A DNA stretch of 64,000 nt from Dugong dugon (taxonomy: Eukaryota > Chordata > Mammalia > Sirenia > Dugongidae): positions 130,928,714 through 130,992,713 of the forward strand of contig CM057460.1 of assembly GCA_030035585.1 (NCBI GenBank), written 5' to 3'. Shown one piece after another: positions 33,881 to 43,690 of this stretch. The first letter of the stretch is position 1. Every line of letters begins with the position of its first letter. The notes beneath the pieces are model-generated. The model worked only from the letters and a program-made list of their open reading frames with translations, made no database searches and was not told the origin of the DNA. The translations under genes were made by a program, and so were the position numbers.

Positions 33881-35600
33881 TTACATATCAGTTAGGTCTA
33901 GTGTCTTTTCTTCCACTAGAAGTCATCTAGTGTTTTGTTTTGGTTGCCTACTTGAACCATCCTGTTCCAGTTTTTATACGTTTTGATATTGTCTGCTGTC
34001 TTTGGGACATTTAGTAGTCACTTTCTTCGTTTATTGGTTGTAAATTTGTTTGTTTCTTCCTTTTTTTTTGTTTTATTTGGTTATGTCTGAGTGGGTGGGC
34101 TGTGCATTTTTTGTTGTTTACTTGTCTGTTGACAAGATATTTTTTACCTCCTTGTCCAATTGGCAGGGTCATTTGCTTAGCTATGGTGTAGCAGGTCAGG
34201 TCCAGCTGAAGGGGAGGGGCTGGGATGGGTTGTTTGTGGCATTTACTAGGGACGACAGGGTGGGCTGGGAGTCAGTGCAGGGCAGGTTCCCATAGGCCAT
34301 GCTTGTGCTGCTCAAGAGTGGGAAATTTAGTGCATGGTGCATGTAGGCAGGAAGGAGGGGGGAGATTGTGATATGTGGAGGTAAGACAGGTATGGGAAAG
34401 GAGAGAGAGGAGAGAGAAACAAGAGCCAAACAAACAAACAAAAAAAAGAAGAGTGCTAAGGGAGCTTGCCATTGGAGAGGTGAGACGAGAAACTGAGAAA
34501 TGGAGAAAAGCAAAAAGGTAAAAAGAAAAAGAGAAAAAAAAAAAGAAATTACAATAAAAAAGTAAAAAAGAAAAATCCTCAGGTATCTTACTGGTGCAAC
34601 TGTGAAGACCAGGGAAGTGGCTCTCAGGCTGCGCAGTACAGCCTAGCTAGAAGGGTCAGAGATGTCACACAACACCAGGTATTCAGGAGACAGGAAAAGA
34701 AGGTAAGTATAGAGAGATGAGAAACCAAGAAATAAAGAAAGACAAAAAGGAAAAAAGAGAGAAAAAAAGAAATAGCCCAGGGATCCCACTGGCGCAGCTT
34801 TGCAGACCGTGGAAGTGGCTCCCAAGCTGTGCAGTACAGCCTGGCTAGAAGTGGCTTCCAAGCCATGAAAAGAAAAAGAGAACAAATAAATAGAACAGAA
34901 CAGAACAAAAGAAAACAAAAACAAAAAAGGCTTCTGGGATCCCACCAGTGTGGTGTCTTGGACCAGGGAAGCAATTCCCCAGCCAAACGGTGCTTCATAA
35001 CCTTTTAGGAAGAAGCAAAGATGGCACATGGAGCCAGGTGTTTGAGATAAAAGAGGGGGAGGAGGTGAGAGGCAGGGAAGAAACCAAAAGAAGCAGAAAA
35101 AGTAACACTAGCAACAAAGGATTGGCAATGTGGGAGCCAGCCAGTGTGGGTGGGGTGAATCCAAGCAGCACAGAGCCAGAGTCAGTGCCTCCTGGCCAAG
35201 AGACAGTGGGTGGCGGGAAGCCGCGGAGGCTAAATGGGGAGAAGAAGGTTGGGAAGTGGGGGGAAAGCATATATTCCTGGTTACTGAGTGTTCTGTCTCC
35301 TGCTGGAAGCTCTACGAAGCTATTTTCCCATATTCCCTGTCTGCCAATCTCTGACAGGAGTCCAAGATGGCAAATCTGTGCTGCGTTAGCTGATAGGAGA
35401 CCTCCACATGTATCTCTCCTTGCTGTCTGTTCTCTGTCAGTTTCTTATTCCATTCAGTGCTTAGCTGAGTTCTTTATCTCTTCATTTGATGCTTAGGCTT
35501 CCAGGATTGATGTTTGTCTCTGTTTTACTTAGTTTTTCAGGTCTTCACTGTGGAGGGACTGCATGGTGCTTCTGTCTGTAGGGCCATGTTGACTCTGCCT
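33881..35600 (-). promoter_or_regulatory. L1 5'UTR (promoter region) with tandem monomers
   Basis: This 1.7-kb GC- and purine-rich region upstream of ORF1 is expected to hold the L1 internal promoter. It contains repeated units, best seen as three copies of a block of about 75 bp (caggga agtgg...gtacagcctggctagaag type) starting near 34576, 34773 and 34929, each followed by an A/G-rich stretch (ggagacaggaaaagaagg or similar). The plus-strand 182-codon frame at 34948-35496 lies wholly inside and is not a gene. A ccaagatggc motif occurs near 35362. Confidence 0.65.
34430..34930. repeat. Purine-rich low-complexity tracts within L1 5'UTR
   Basis: Stretches of A and G (for example 34505-34575, 34705-34770, 34865-34928) made of (aaag)n and (gaaa)n-like text. 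They alternate with the monomer blocks. Confidence 0.85.
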
Positions 35601-35616
35601 CTCATAGTGACCCTTT
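35601..35616. repeat. L1 target-site duplication, right copy
   Basis: ctcatagtgacccttt, identical to 27300-27315. Confidence 0.95.
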
Positions 35617-35727
35617 AAGACAGAGTAGAACTGCCCCATAAAGTTTCCAAGGAGCAGCTGGTAGATTTGAACTGCTGACCTTTTGGTTAGAGGCTGTAGC
35701 TCTTAACCAGAGTGCCATCAGGGCTCC
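35617..35727 (-). mobile_element. AFROSINE, right part, after L1 insertion
   Basis: Continues the AFROSINE from 27315: agtagaactgccccataaag, ccaaggagcagctggtagat, ttttggttagaggctgtagc to gggctcc. The tRNA-like head lies at the right end. Its own TSD (roughly tttttcct(g/a)ttt) joins the ancient L1. Confidence 0.9.
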
Positions 35728-36060
35728 TTTTCCTATTTAATGAATATAAAATGATGCCTGTCTGTGGTTGTGATTTGCAATCCATGATTATTAATAAGGT
35801 TATTAATAACTCTTCAGTTCATTGGCCGTATGTGTTTCCTCTTCCATGGAATGCCTGTTCATGTCCTTTGCCTGCATTTTCCATTTGGTTGTTTGCCCTT
35901 ATCTTGTCATTTCATTGGAGTTTGTTATGAGTATCCACTAATCCTTTGAGTCTTACATTTGCAAATATCTTTTCCCCATGTATAGATTATATTTTTATTT
36001 TCTTAAGATATCTTTTGATAAACAAAAGTTCTTAACTGAAAATAGTCCTTGTAGGGTAAG
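35728..36060 (-). mobile_element. Ancient L1, right part of the nest
   Basis: Antisense L1 ORF2 text continues: catgtcctttgcctgcattt, ttcattggagtttgttatga, atcttttccccatgtataga. It matches the region expected directly upstream of the 26880-27270 fragment. Confidence 0.65.
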
Positions 36061-36285
36061 TAAATTATTTTTATGAATGGACTGTTTATCTTGCTTATTG
36101 GGTAAAATCATTAATCACTTGTATATTAGATGATTATGAAGTCCCAGTACATCTTTCTTTGTAACATTTATTTTCATTCTGATCTCTCCATAAATAGGTA
36201 CAAATCAACCCATAAACCAACTCCCTATGCATGGCAGGTCCACTGCTGATTCCTAAACAAGGAAAAGAGAGTTTTTTACTTGATA
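36061..36285. other. Unassigned, possibly more ancient L1
   Basis: About 225 bases; diverged AT-rich text that might extend the ancient L1. No gene. Confidence 0.3.
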
Positions 36286-36290
36286 AGGCT

Positions 36291-36771
36291 TCTCTTAGTC
36301 ATCTAGTGCTGCTATAACAGAAATACCAGAAGTGGATGGTTTTAACGAAGAGAAGTTTATTTCCTCACAGTCAAAGTAGGCTAAAAGTCCAAATTCAGGG
36401 TGTCATCTCCAGGGGAAGACTTTCTCTCTCTGTTGGCCTTCTCATCAGTGTTCCCCCGGACTAGGAGCTTCTCGGCGCAGGGACCCCTGTCCAAATGACG
36501 CGCTTTGCTCCTGGCACTGCTTTCTTGATGGTATGAGGTCCCCCTGTCTCACTGCTTACTTCTGTCTTTTATATCTCAAGAGATTGCCTCAGGACACAAT
36601 CCAGTCTTGTAGATCAGGTCCTGCCTTACTAACACAACTGCCACCCATCCTCCCTCATTAACATCATAGAGGCAGGTTTACAACATACAGGAAAATCACA
36701 CAGTACCAGGAATCATGGCCTAGCCAAATTGATATACACATTTTTTGGGGGACATAATTCAAACCATGACA
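36291..36771 (-). mobile_element. Solo LTR, MaLR-type, antisense, with perfect TSD
   Basis: Antisense LTR from tctcttagtcatctagtgct to aattcaaaccatgaca. A perfect 5-bp TSD (aggct) occurs at 36286-36290 and 36772-36776. Internal text (aacacaactgccacccatcc) differs from the 37103 copy, so the two belong to different subfamilies. Confidence 0.9.
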
Positions 36772-36776
36772 AGGCT

Positions 36777-37083
36777 CATATCAAAATAGGTATAGCTTTA
36801 GCAGACATGCTTAATAGGCATTGGTGGGTGGAATAATAGAGCTGCTTTTATTGTATTTCTCAACAAGGTTTATAGATGGTTTGCTAAGTCCATGTGGGCT
36901 ACAAATAAACAGGATGAATTTTATGCCTGGCATGCAAATGCAGTACTGAATCAGCTGCCCCAAATTCCATTCCTATTTATGTTGTTCTTAATTGCATTCA
37001 GGGCCAATTGTGGATGGAACTGTGAGGGGGCTAACGTCTCAGAATCATATTGTGTATAGGTCCAAGAGTTAACTATGGACTCA
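36777..37083. other. No feature recognised
   Basis: Short spacer between an antisense LTR and the RTE end. Nothing recognised. Confidence 0.35.
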
Positions 37084-39630
37084 TGTTATTGTTGTTAGGT
37101 GCTGTCATGGACTGAATTGTGTCTCCCAAAAATATCTGTCAACTTGGCTGGGTTATGATTCCTAGTATTGTATAATTTCATACCATTTTGTAATCTGATG
37201 TGATTTCCAATGTGTTGTAAATCCAATCACCATGATCTAATAAAATGGATTAGCGGCAGTTATACTGATGAGGTATACAAGATTGGGTAGTGTCTTAACC
37301 AATCTGTTTTGAGATATAAAAGACAGAAGTGAACAGAGACACATGGGGATCTCATACCACCAAGAAAACAGTGTCAGGAGCAGAGTGTGTCCTTTGGACC
37401 TGAGGTTCCTGTGCTGAGATGCTCCCAGACCAAGGGAAGACTGATTTATCGCAAGGAACTTCCTCCAGAGCTGACAGAGAAAGAAAGCCTTCTCCTGGAG
37501 CTGATGCCCTGAATTTGGATTTGTAGCTTACTGGGCTGGGAGAGAATAAATTTCTCTTTGTCAAAGCCATCCACTCATGGTATTTCTGTTAGAGCAGCAC
37601 TAGACGACTGAGACAGGTGCCATCAAGTCATTCCCAACTCATAGCAACCCTATGTACAACAGAATGAAATGCTGCACAGTCCTGCACCATCCTCACTACC
37701 GTTGCTATGTTTGAGCCCATTGTTGCAGCCCCTGTGTCAGTCCATCTCATTAAGGGTCTTCCTCTTTTTCGCTGACCCTCTGCTTTACCCAGCATGATAT
37801 CCTTCTCCTGGGACTGGTCCTTCCTGATAATGTGTCCAAAGTACGAGAGAGGAAGTCTTGCCATCCTCACTTCTAAGGAGCATTCTGGCTGTACTTCTTC
37901 CAAAACAGATTTGTTCATTCTTCTGGCAGTCCATGGTATATTCCATATTCTTTGCCAACACCATCATTCAAAGGCGTCAGTTCTGCTTTGGTCTTCCTTA
38001 TTTATTATCCAGCTTTGGAATGCATAGAAGGCGATTGAAAATACCATGGCTTGGGTCAGGCGCATCTTAGTCATCAAAATGACATCTTTGGTTTTTAGCA
38101 CTTTAAAGAGGTCTTTTGTGGCAGATTTGCCCAATGCAATATATCGTTTGTTTTCTTGACCGCCACTTCCATGGATGTTTATTGTGGATCCAAGTAAAGT
38201 GAAATCTTTGACAACTGCAATCTTTTCTCCATTTATCATAATGTTGCTTATTGGACAGTTGTGAGGATTTTTGTTTTCTTTATGTTGAAGTGTAATCCAT
38301 ACTGAAGGCTGTAGTCTTTGATCTTCATCAGTAAGTGCTTCAAGTCCTCTTCACTTTCAGCAAGCAAGCTTGCGTCATCTGCACATTGCAGGTTGTTGAT
38401 GAGTCTTCCTCCAATCCTGATGCTGCATTCTTCTTCAAATAGTACAGCTTCTATGATTATTTGCTCAGCATACAGATTGCATAAGTATGGTGAAAGGATA
38501 CAACCCTGATGCACACCTTTCCTGATTTTAAATCACACAGTATCTTCTTGTTCTGTTCAAATAACTACCTCTTGGTCTATGTACAGGTTACTCATAAGCA
38601 CAATTAAATGTTCTGGAATTCCCATTTTTTGCAATGTTATTCATAATTTGTTATGATCTACACAGTTGAATGCAATGCCTTTTACAGAGTCAATAAAACA
38701 CAGGTAAGCATCTTTCTGGTATTCTCTGCTTTCAGCTAAGATCCATCTGACATTACCAGTGATATACCTTGTTCCACATCCTTTTCTGAATCCAGCTTGA
38801 ATTTCTGGGTGTTCCCTGTTGATGTACTGCTGCAACCATTTTTCAATTATCTTCAGCACAATTTTATGTGTGTGATATTAATGATATTGTTCAATAATTT
38901 CTGCATTCTGTTGGGTCACCTTTCTTGGGAATGGGCACAAGTATGGACCTCTCTCTTCCAGTCGGTTGGCCAGGTAGCTGTCTTCCAAATTACTTGGCAT
39001 AGACAAGTGAGCACATCCAGTGATACATTCATTTGTTGAAACATCTCAACTGATAATTCTGTTAATTCCTTGAGCCTTGTTTTTCTCCAACGTTTTCAGT
39101 GCAGTTTGGACTTCTTCCTTGTCTGCCATTTGTTCTTGATCATATGCTACCTCCCGAAATGGTTGAACATCGACCAATTTTTTTTTGGTACAGTGATTCT
39201 GTGTATTCCTTCTGCTTTCCTTTGATGCTTCCTGTGTAGTTCAATATTTTGTCCATACACTCCTTTAGTATTGCAACTCCAGGAGTGAATTTTTTCTTCA
39301 GTTATTTTAACTTGAGAATTCTGAGTGTGTTCTTCCCTTTTGGTTTTCTAACTCTAGGTCTTTGCACATTTAAGTATAATACTGTACGTTGTTTTCTTAA
39401 GCTGCCCTTTGAAATCTGTTTAGCTTTTTTACTTCATTTCTTCCATTCACTTTAGCTACTCTACATTCAAGAGCAAGTTTCAGAATCTCTCCTGACGTCC
39501 ATTTTTGTCTTTTCTTTCTTTCCTGTCTTTTTAGTGACCTTTTTGCTTTCTTCATGTATGATGTCCTTGAGGTCTTCACACGACCATCTGGCCTTCGATC
39601 ATTACTATTCAGTGGACTCATAGGGACCCT
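37084..39630 (-). mobile_element. RTE (BovB-type) LINE, about 2.0 kb, interrupted by an LTR
   Basis: The 3' tail (ttattgttgttaggtgc) begins at 37084, is cut by the LTR at 37103, then continues catcaagtcattcccaactc and on to the 5' side near 39630. Minus-strand fragments show the family's C-terminal region (MARLPLSYFGHIIRKDQS, then GRPLMRW; 37628-37918), LQCADDASLLAES, a changed form of the RT YADD motif (38248-38514), and an RT block QAGFRKGCGTR (38641-38859). Stops and frameshifts separate them. The right boundary is estimated. Confidence 0.85.
37103..37615 (+). mobile_element. Solo LTR, MaLR-type, inserted into the RTE tail
   Basis: TGTCATGG to CTGAGACA with a perfect 5-bp TSD ggtgc (37098-37102, 37616-37620). 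Removing it restores the RTE tail gttgttaggtgccatcaagt. AATAAA near 37545 and the U5-like block match the family. It lies 330 bp from an oppositely oriented relative. Confidence 0.93.
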
Positions 39631-39635
39631 GAAAG

Positions 39636-39653
39636 CACTAGTTAAATCAACTT
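39636..39653. repeat. Target-site duplication for the small L1, left copy
   Basis: cactagttaaatcaactt, identical to 39911-39928. Confidence 0.93.
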
Positions 39654-39910
39654 AAAAAAAATTTTTTTATGGTGCCTTAGGTGAAAATTTACAGCCTAAG
39701 TTAATTTCCCATTCAAAAACATATACACATACCGTTTCATGACATTGGTTGCAATCCCCAGGAGATGACAGCACGCTCCCCCTCATTCCACCTTGCGCTC
39801 CCTGTGTCCGTTCATCCAGTCCCGGTTCCTTCCTACCTTCTCATCTTGCCTATGGGCAGGAGTTACCTATTTGGTCTTGTATATTTGATTGAACTGAGAA
39901 GCACGTTCCT
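39654..39910 (-). mobile_element. L1 3' end, antisense, severely 5'-truncated
   Basis: Poly-T-like start (39654 on), then ggtgccttaggtgaaaattt, acattggttgcaatccccag and ctatgggcaggagttaccta. It is of the same 3'UTR type as the L1 at 59180, not of the 27316 type. Only 257 bp. The 18-bp TSD is perfect. Confidence 0.88.
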
Positions 39911-39928
39911 CACTAGTTAAATCAACTT

Positions 39929-41471
39929 TGACAAAGGTTTTTGATTTCAGAGGCCAGGATCCTAGTTTTACTCATGTGAGGTTGGAGAAATTTATTAAAG
40001 AACAAATAAAATAAATGGTGCTCTTGTTATATAGTGAATAGTACAAAAAGTCAACAAAACTATTGTGAATTCTAAGTCTAAATGGCAATTAAAATAGACT
40101 GCCTCAGAAACTATTTCTAGAATGGCTTTATGTGAAATTCAAGAAGTGTCTTAGTTTTAAAATATGGTTTGCTTTGGTATTATTGTTAGAACAGGAAATT
40201 TTAGAAGAATGAAAGAAAATTAAATTGAAACAGGAAAATTAAGCTGGAGGGAGAGAGAACTTTTGTAAGGAGAAAGGTTAAAATCTTAGAGGTCAGACGA
40301 GCTGGATATGACAAAGCAAAGAAAATATGCCCCGACCTAATTGCTCTTGAAAAAGGGCTTTATAAGAGGGAATTGCTTTGTTATTTTAGGACCAGAAAGG
40401 GTGATTAAGTCCTAATGAAATATATATAGCTGTAGCGTAATAGCAAGATCGCAGAGAGTATATTGGAATTGTTGTCTCAAGGGGTCCTACATCCAAGAAA
40501 CTCTTAAAAGATGTCCTTTTAAAATGGCAGAAAGGGAGTCTTTAATGAGAGAAAAACTATATAGGTATAGGATTTTTGGCTAGATTTGAAAGGAAATTAT
40601 TTAAAAATATCAGTCTAAAATGCTAAAGAAATACTGAATTTCAAGGTAGTACAGTTATTTAAAGTAGGGGAAAGAAACTTGTGAAATAAGGACTCAAAGG
40701 GAAAGTGCATGGGAGATAATATATATATAGAAAGGGAAAGATATTAATAGATCTAATCCAGCCTAGACTGGACTTTTGTCTGATGGGAGAATGGTTGGGA
40801 TTATTTAACTAAGGAGGTGAAGGTGGATATTATATTTGTTTGGCAGTTCCGAAACCCAATTACTATATCTCTGTCATGATGGGGCACCCTGTGAGACAAA
40901 ATTATGTCAGAAAATGGATAATTAGAAAAGCAAATAATTGGGCCTAAAAGCAAAAGAGTAAGGACAAAGCAAAGTGGTTATTCAGATCTTATGAATAGCC
41001 ATTCATGTAGTAGAGCAGGAAAGGAATCAATTTATGAACCAAGTTAAATTTAAAACTCATTTGAGCTTTCTTGCAAGGAATAGGAGAACCACAGATAGAA
41101 ATAAAACATTAGAGGCATTCTTTTCTATTGTAGAAAACTATGTAGTGGAAAGAAGTATTGCTCAAGGTCTAGAACATTCAAAAGCTGAGGAAAGACAGGG
41201 CCTCAGAGAGGCTGACCCTCCAGCAGAAAGGAAGGTGGGGATAAGAGGGCAACCCTCTTTAGCAGGCAAGTCTCATAGGCCTAAGACATTTCAGGGCAAG
41301 TGGCAATAGTCCCCGTGGACCAGATCTGCATCCTGGACAGATTTCACTCTCAGTTGCAGCCCTGGGAAGGGTGGAGAACGCCGGGAAATTGAGGCCGAAA
41401 GGGGAAATAAAATGAGAAAGTTTTGAATATTCTGGATGGGAAGAAGAAGGAACTTCAATATGACCTAGTGA
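39929..41471. other. Unexplained A/G-rich stretch; possible old retroviral internal sequence
   Basis: The plus strand is rich in A and G (gaaaattaagctggaggg, gaaagggagtctttaatgag) over about 1.5 kb, unlike the flanks. A 91-codon open frame lies at 41034-41309 (start MNQVKFKTH, end KTFQGKWQ), with no domain I recognise. The composition resembles ERV gag-type sequence, but no zinc knuckle, protease or RT motif is visible. I do not assign it. Confidence 0.3.
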
Positions 41472-41632
41472 TTGGAGCTATTATTGTTGTTGCTGTTAGC
41501 TGGTGTCGAGTTGATTCTGACTCACAGCGACCCTACGTACAGCAGAACGAAACCCTGCTTAGTCCTCGCCATCCTAGTAATCTCTGCTATGTTTGAGCCG
41601 ATTGTTGCAGCCACTGTGTCAATCCATCTCAC
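41472..41632 (-). mobile_element. RTE 3' end, antisense, short
   Basis: gctattattgttgttgctgt tail, then cgagttgattctgactcaca, cagcagaacgaaaccctgc and agccactgtgtcaatccat. About 160 bp, heavily 5'-truncated. Confidence 0.85.
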
Positions 41633-42478
41633 AGTGGAGCTGCGACCACTGCAAATTTCAAAACTACCAGGAGTTCCCCCTACTCTCTAATGGAGAAGAA
41701 AGAATTCAAAAATGGATTCCCCTCCCTTCCATATTTGCTAAGCATTGTAGACTATGGACAATGGACCCTGAACTGCTGGGATTCTGGTGAAGCAGAAATT
41801 AAGGTTTTTCTGCAACCACTGAGCTACTCCTATGGTTTTTGGGAACACTACATAGGGATTTCTGGTTATTGGGGGGGAGGGGTACTTAAATTTTTTTTGT
41901 TGCTGGAGATAATTCACTTTGGATCTGGGATTAGCTGGCTTGTTTTTAAACTGGGGCTCTGATAATTTTATGTGTCCTATTAACCTGTAGTTTCTTAGTA
42001 GTGGGGTTCATGAGGAGAAGAACTTAACTTCTGATGTCTTAAAGGGACAATACCGATTCTGGTGGAAGACAACCCAGACAGCAAACCAACTACTCAGGCC
42101 TCTACTAGACTGTACAGAAAGAATTTGGGGGAAAATATATTTTAATCTTTATTTTCTGTAGATTTTAATTTAGAAGTCAGGATGACTTAACAGTAGGGCT
42201 TTAATTTCTTCCTGTAAACTTCCTAATGAAAGAGTATTTATATTCAAATTTTGGTCATTATTATGTTATTGACACTGTATTATTGGACAATAGTTATGTT
42301 TTTGTTTGATTTCATCATGTGATCTCTAGTGAGCCATGATGGACAGTGTGGCTGGACACCAGTTAGAATGGGAAACAAAATAGGGAGTGAAATTTTAGAC
42401 TAGGGCACATTAGAACTTTGGAATAAATTTACTTAATGTACTATTTCTACCAAATTCATATCCTTCATGGAGAAAAGC
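41633..42478. other. No feature recognised
   Basis: Mixed sequence with overlapping plus-strand frames (72-90 codons) without domains. May continue the unexplained stretch that begins near 39.9 kb. Confidence 0.3.
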
Positions 42479-42490
42479 TAAATTGGCCAC

Positions 42491-42557
42491 CAAAAAACAA
42501 ACAAACAAACAAACAAACCTGTTGCCATTGAGTCAATCCTGACTCATAGCGACCCTA
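42491..42557 (-). mobile_element. AFROSINE 3' tail, 5'-truncated, antisense, with TSD
   Basis: Starts with (caaa)n, then cctgttgccattgagtcaat and ctcatagcgaccctata. The rest of the SINE is absent. A perfect 12-bp TSD (taaattggccac) occurs at 42479-42490 and 42558-42569. Useful evidence that SINE insertion is primed from the 3' tail. Confidence 0.92.
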
Positions 42558-42569
42558 TAAATTGGCCAC

Positions 42570-43235
42570 AATGGTTGGTATTTGGGGAATAGCCTCATGA
42601 ACAAGGGAATGGTCTGTCCTGAACTGAACTTCTTCCCTAGGGGATCAGGCAAATTCTTTATTGATCATTTGCTTGATTGTTTAACTAAATGTATTAAGAC
42701 AGTAGAAAATAGGAATGTATATTTGTGTGGTACACTTATTCCCTACCCCTCATATTCCTGTGTTGGGGAAATAATATGCATTCTAATCCCTGGGAGGGAA
42801 ATATGGGAAAAATTCTTTCAGCCTTTTCACACACCTCACTCATTCCCAGCCAAGGTTCAAGGGGTGGCTTCTGGAGTTGTTGAACTGGGAAAAGGCACTG
42901 AGCACAATCAGCATTGCTCTTTCTGGATTCCCCACTTTTAGAGTTAGTCTGAATGCAGCACACACTAGAGGCAGAGGCAGATTACCTAGTAAATAAGGTA
43001 AGTGCGGACTTACTTGTGCTTACTAATCTGTAGTGACATTGTAATCCCCTGTTAGGGACTGTAAATTTGAAAAGAGGCTGTGATTCTGTAGGAGGGTGCT
43101 GTGGGTTTGGGAGAGAGACAGATGCCAGCCATACTTAGAAGCACAATCTTTGATGTGGTGAAAAAAATGTGAAATTGTTCACTGCAGATGATCTGGTAAG
43201 CAAGGTAAGCACCATGTTTACCTTGCCTGTTAAAT
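42570..43235. other. Unassigned, with a repeated motif
   Basis: A 119-codon frame at 42582-42941 has no domain I recognise. Two related motifs (cagattacctagtaaataag, 42978 region; cagatgatctggtaagcaag, 43186 region) are each followed by gtaag, at a distance of about 208 bp. Not assignable to a family by reading. Confidence 0.3.
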
Positions 43236-43398
43236 AATCTGCCCTAGTGGTGGAGTGGTTAAGAGGTCAGCTGCTAGCCAAAAGGTCAGCAGTTTGGATC
43301 CATCAGCTGCTCCTTGGAAACCGTATGGGATGGTTCTACTCTGTCCTATAGGGTAGCTATGAGTTGAAATTGACTTGACAGCAGTGGGTTTTTTTTTG
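43236..43398 (+). mobile_element. AFROSINE, short variant
   Basis: tagtggtggagtggttaaga, gctgctagccaaaaggtcag, tgctccttggaaaccgtatg and tgaaattgacttgacagcag, ending in a T-run at 43387-43397. Confidence 0.88.
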
Positions 43399-43477
43399 AC
43401 TAGAGGTAGGTTTACTAGGGCAGGCTCTGTCCCTGCAGCAGAGAGATCTGCAGTTTTGGAGGGGGTTAAGTTCAAAT

Positions 43478-43680
43478 TAAGTTGCCCTGCTCACACAACA
43501 TTTAAGTTCTTGGCTGCTAACAGAAAGGTTGGTGGCTTGAACCCACCCCATGTCTCCATGGGAGAAAGACCTGGAGATCTGGTTCCATAAAGATTACAGT
43601 CAAGAAAACCCTATAGGGCAGTTCTACTCTGTCACATGGGGTCATTATAAGTTAGAATCGACCCATTGACACCCAATAAC
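43478..43680 (+). mobile_element. AFROSINE with TSD
   Basis: Head partly lost; cttggctgctaacagaaagg, gatctggttccataaagatt and ttagaatcgacccattgac remain. A perfect 10-bp TSD (aagttcaaat) occurs at 43468-43477 and 43681-43690. Only about 80 bp from the previous SINE. Confidence 0.88.
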
Positions 43681-43690
43681 AAGTTCAAAT

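Larger units (their letters stand above)
27316..35600 (-). mobile_element. Near-complete Afrotherian L1 (3'UTR, ORF2, ORF1, 5'UTR), inactive
   Basis: Read on the minus strand the element has a 5'UTR with repeated units (about 35600-33880), an ORF1 remnant, a spacer, an ORF2 remnant and a 3'UTR ending in an A-rich tail next to 27316. It is 8285 bp including a 470-bp LTR insertion at 31857, so about 7.8 kb itself. A perfect 16-bp TSD (27300-27315, 35601-35616) shows target-primed insertion of a complete unit, here into an AFROSINE. Stops and frameshifts break both ORFs, so it cannot encode active proteins. Confidence 0.93.

Noticed and set aside
34948-35496. 182-codon plus-strand open frame
   Set aside because: It lies wholly in the antisense of the L1 5'UTR, is low-complexity at its start and has no domain; a chance frame in GC- and purine-rich DNA.
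42582-42941. 119-codon frame as a possible envelope gene
   Set aside because: No signal peptide, cleavage site or recognisable fusion motif; treated only as part of an unexplained block.
42995-43212. AAGGTAAG motifs as splice donors of exons
   Set aside because: No upstream coding frame, no matching acceptor with a polypyrimidine tract and no domain; the paired repeat explanation is more likely.
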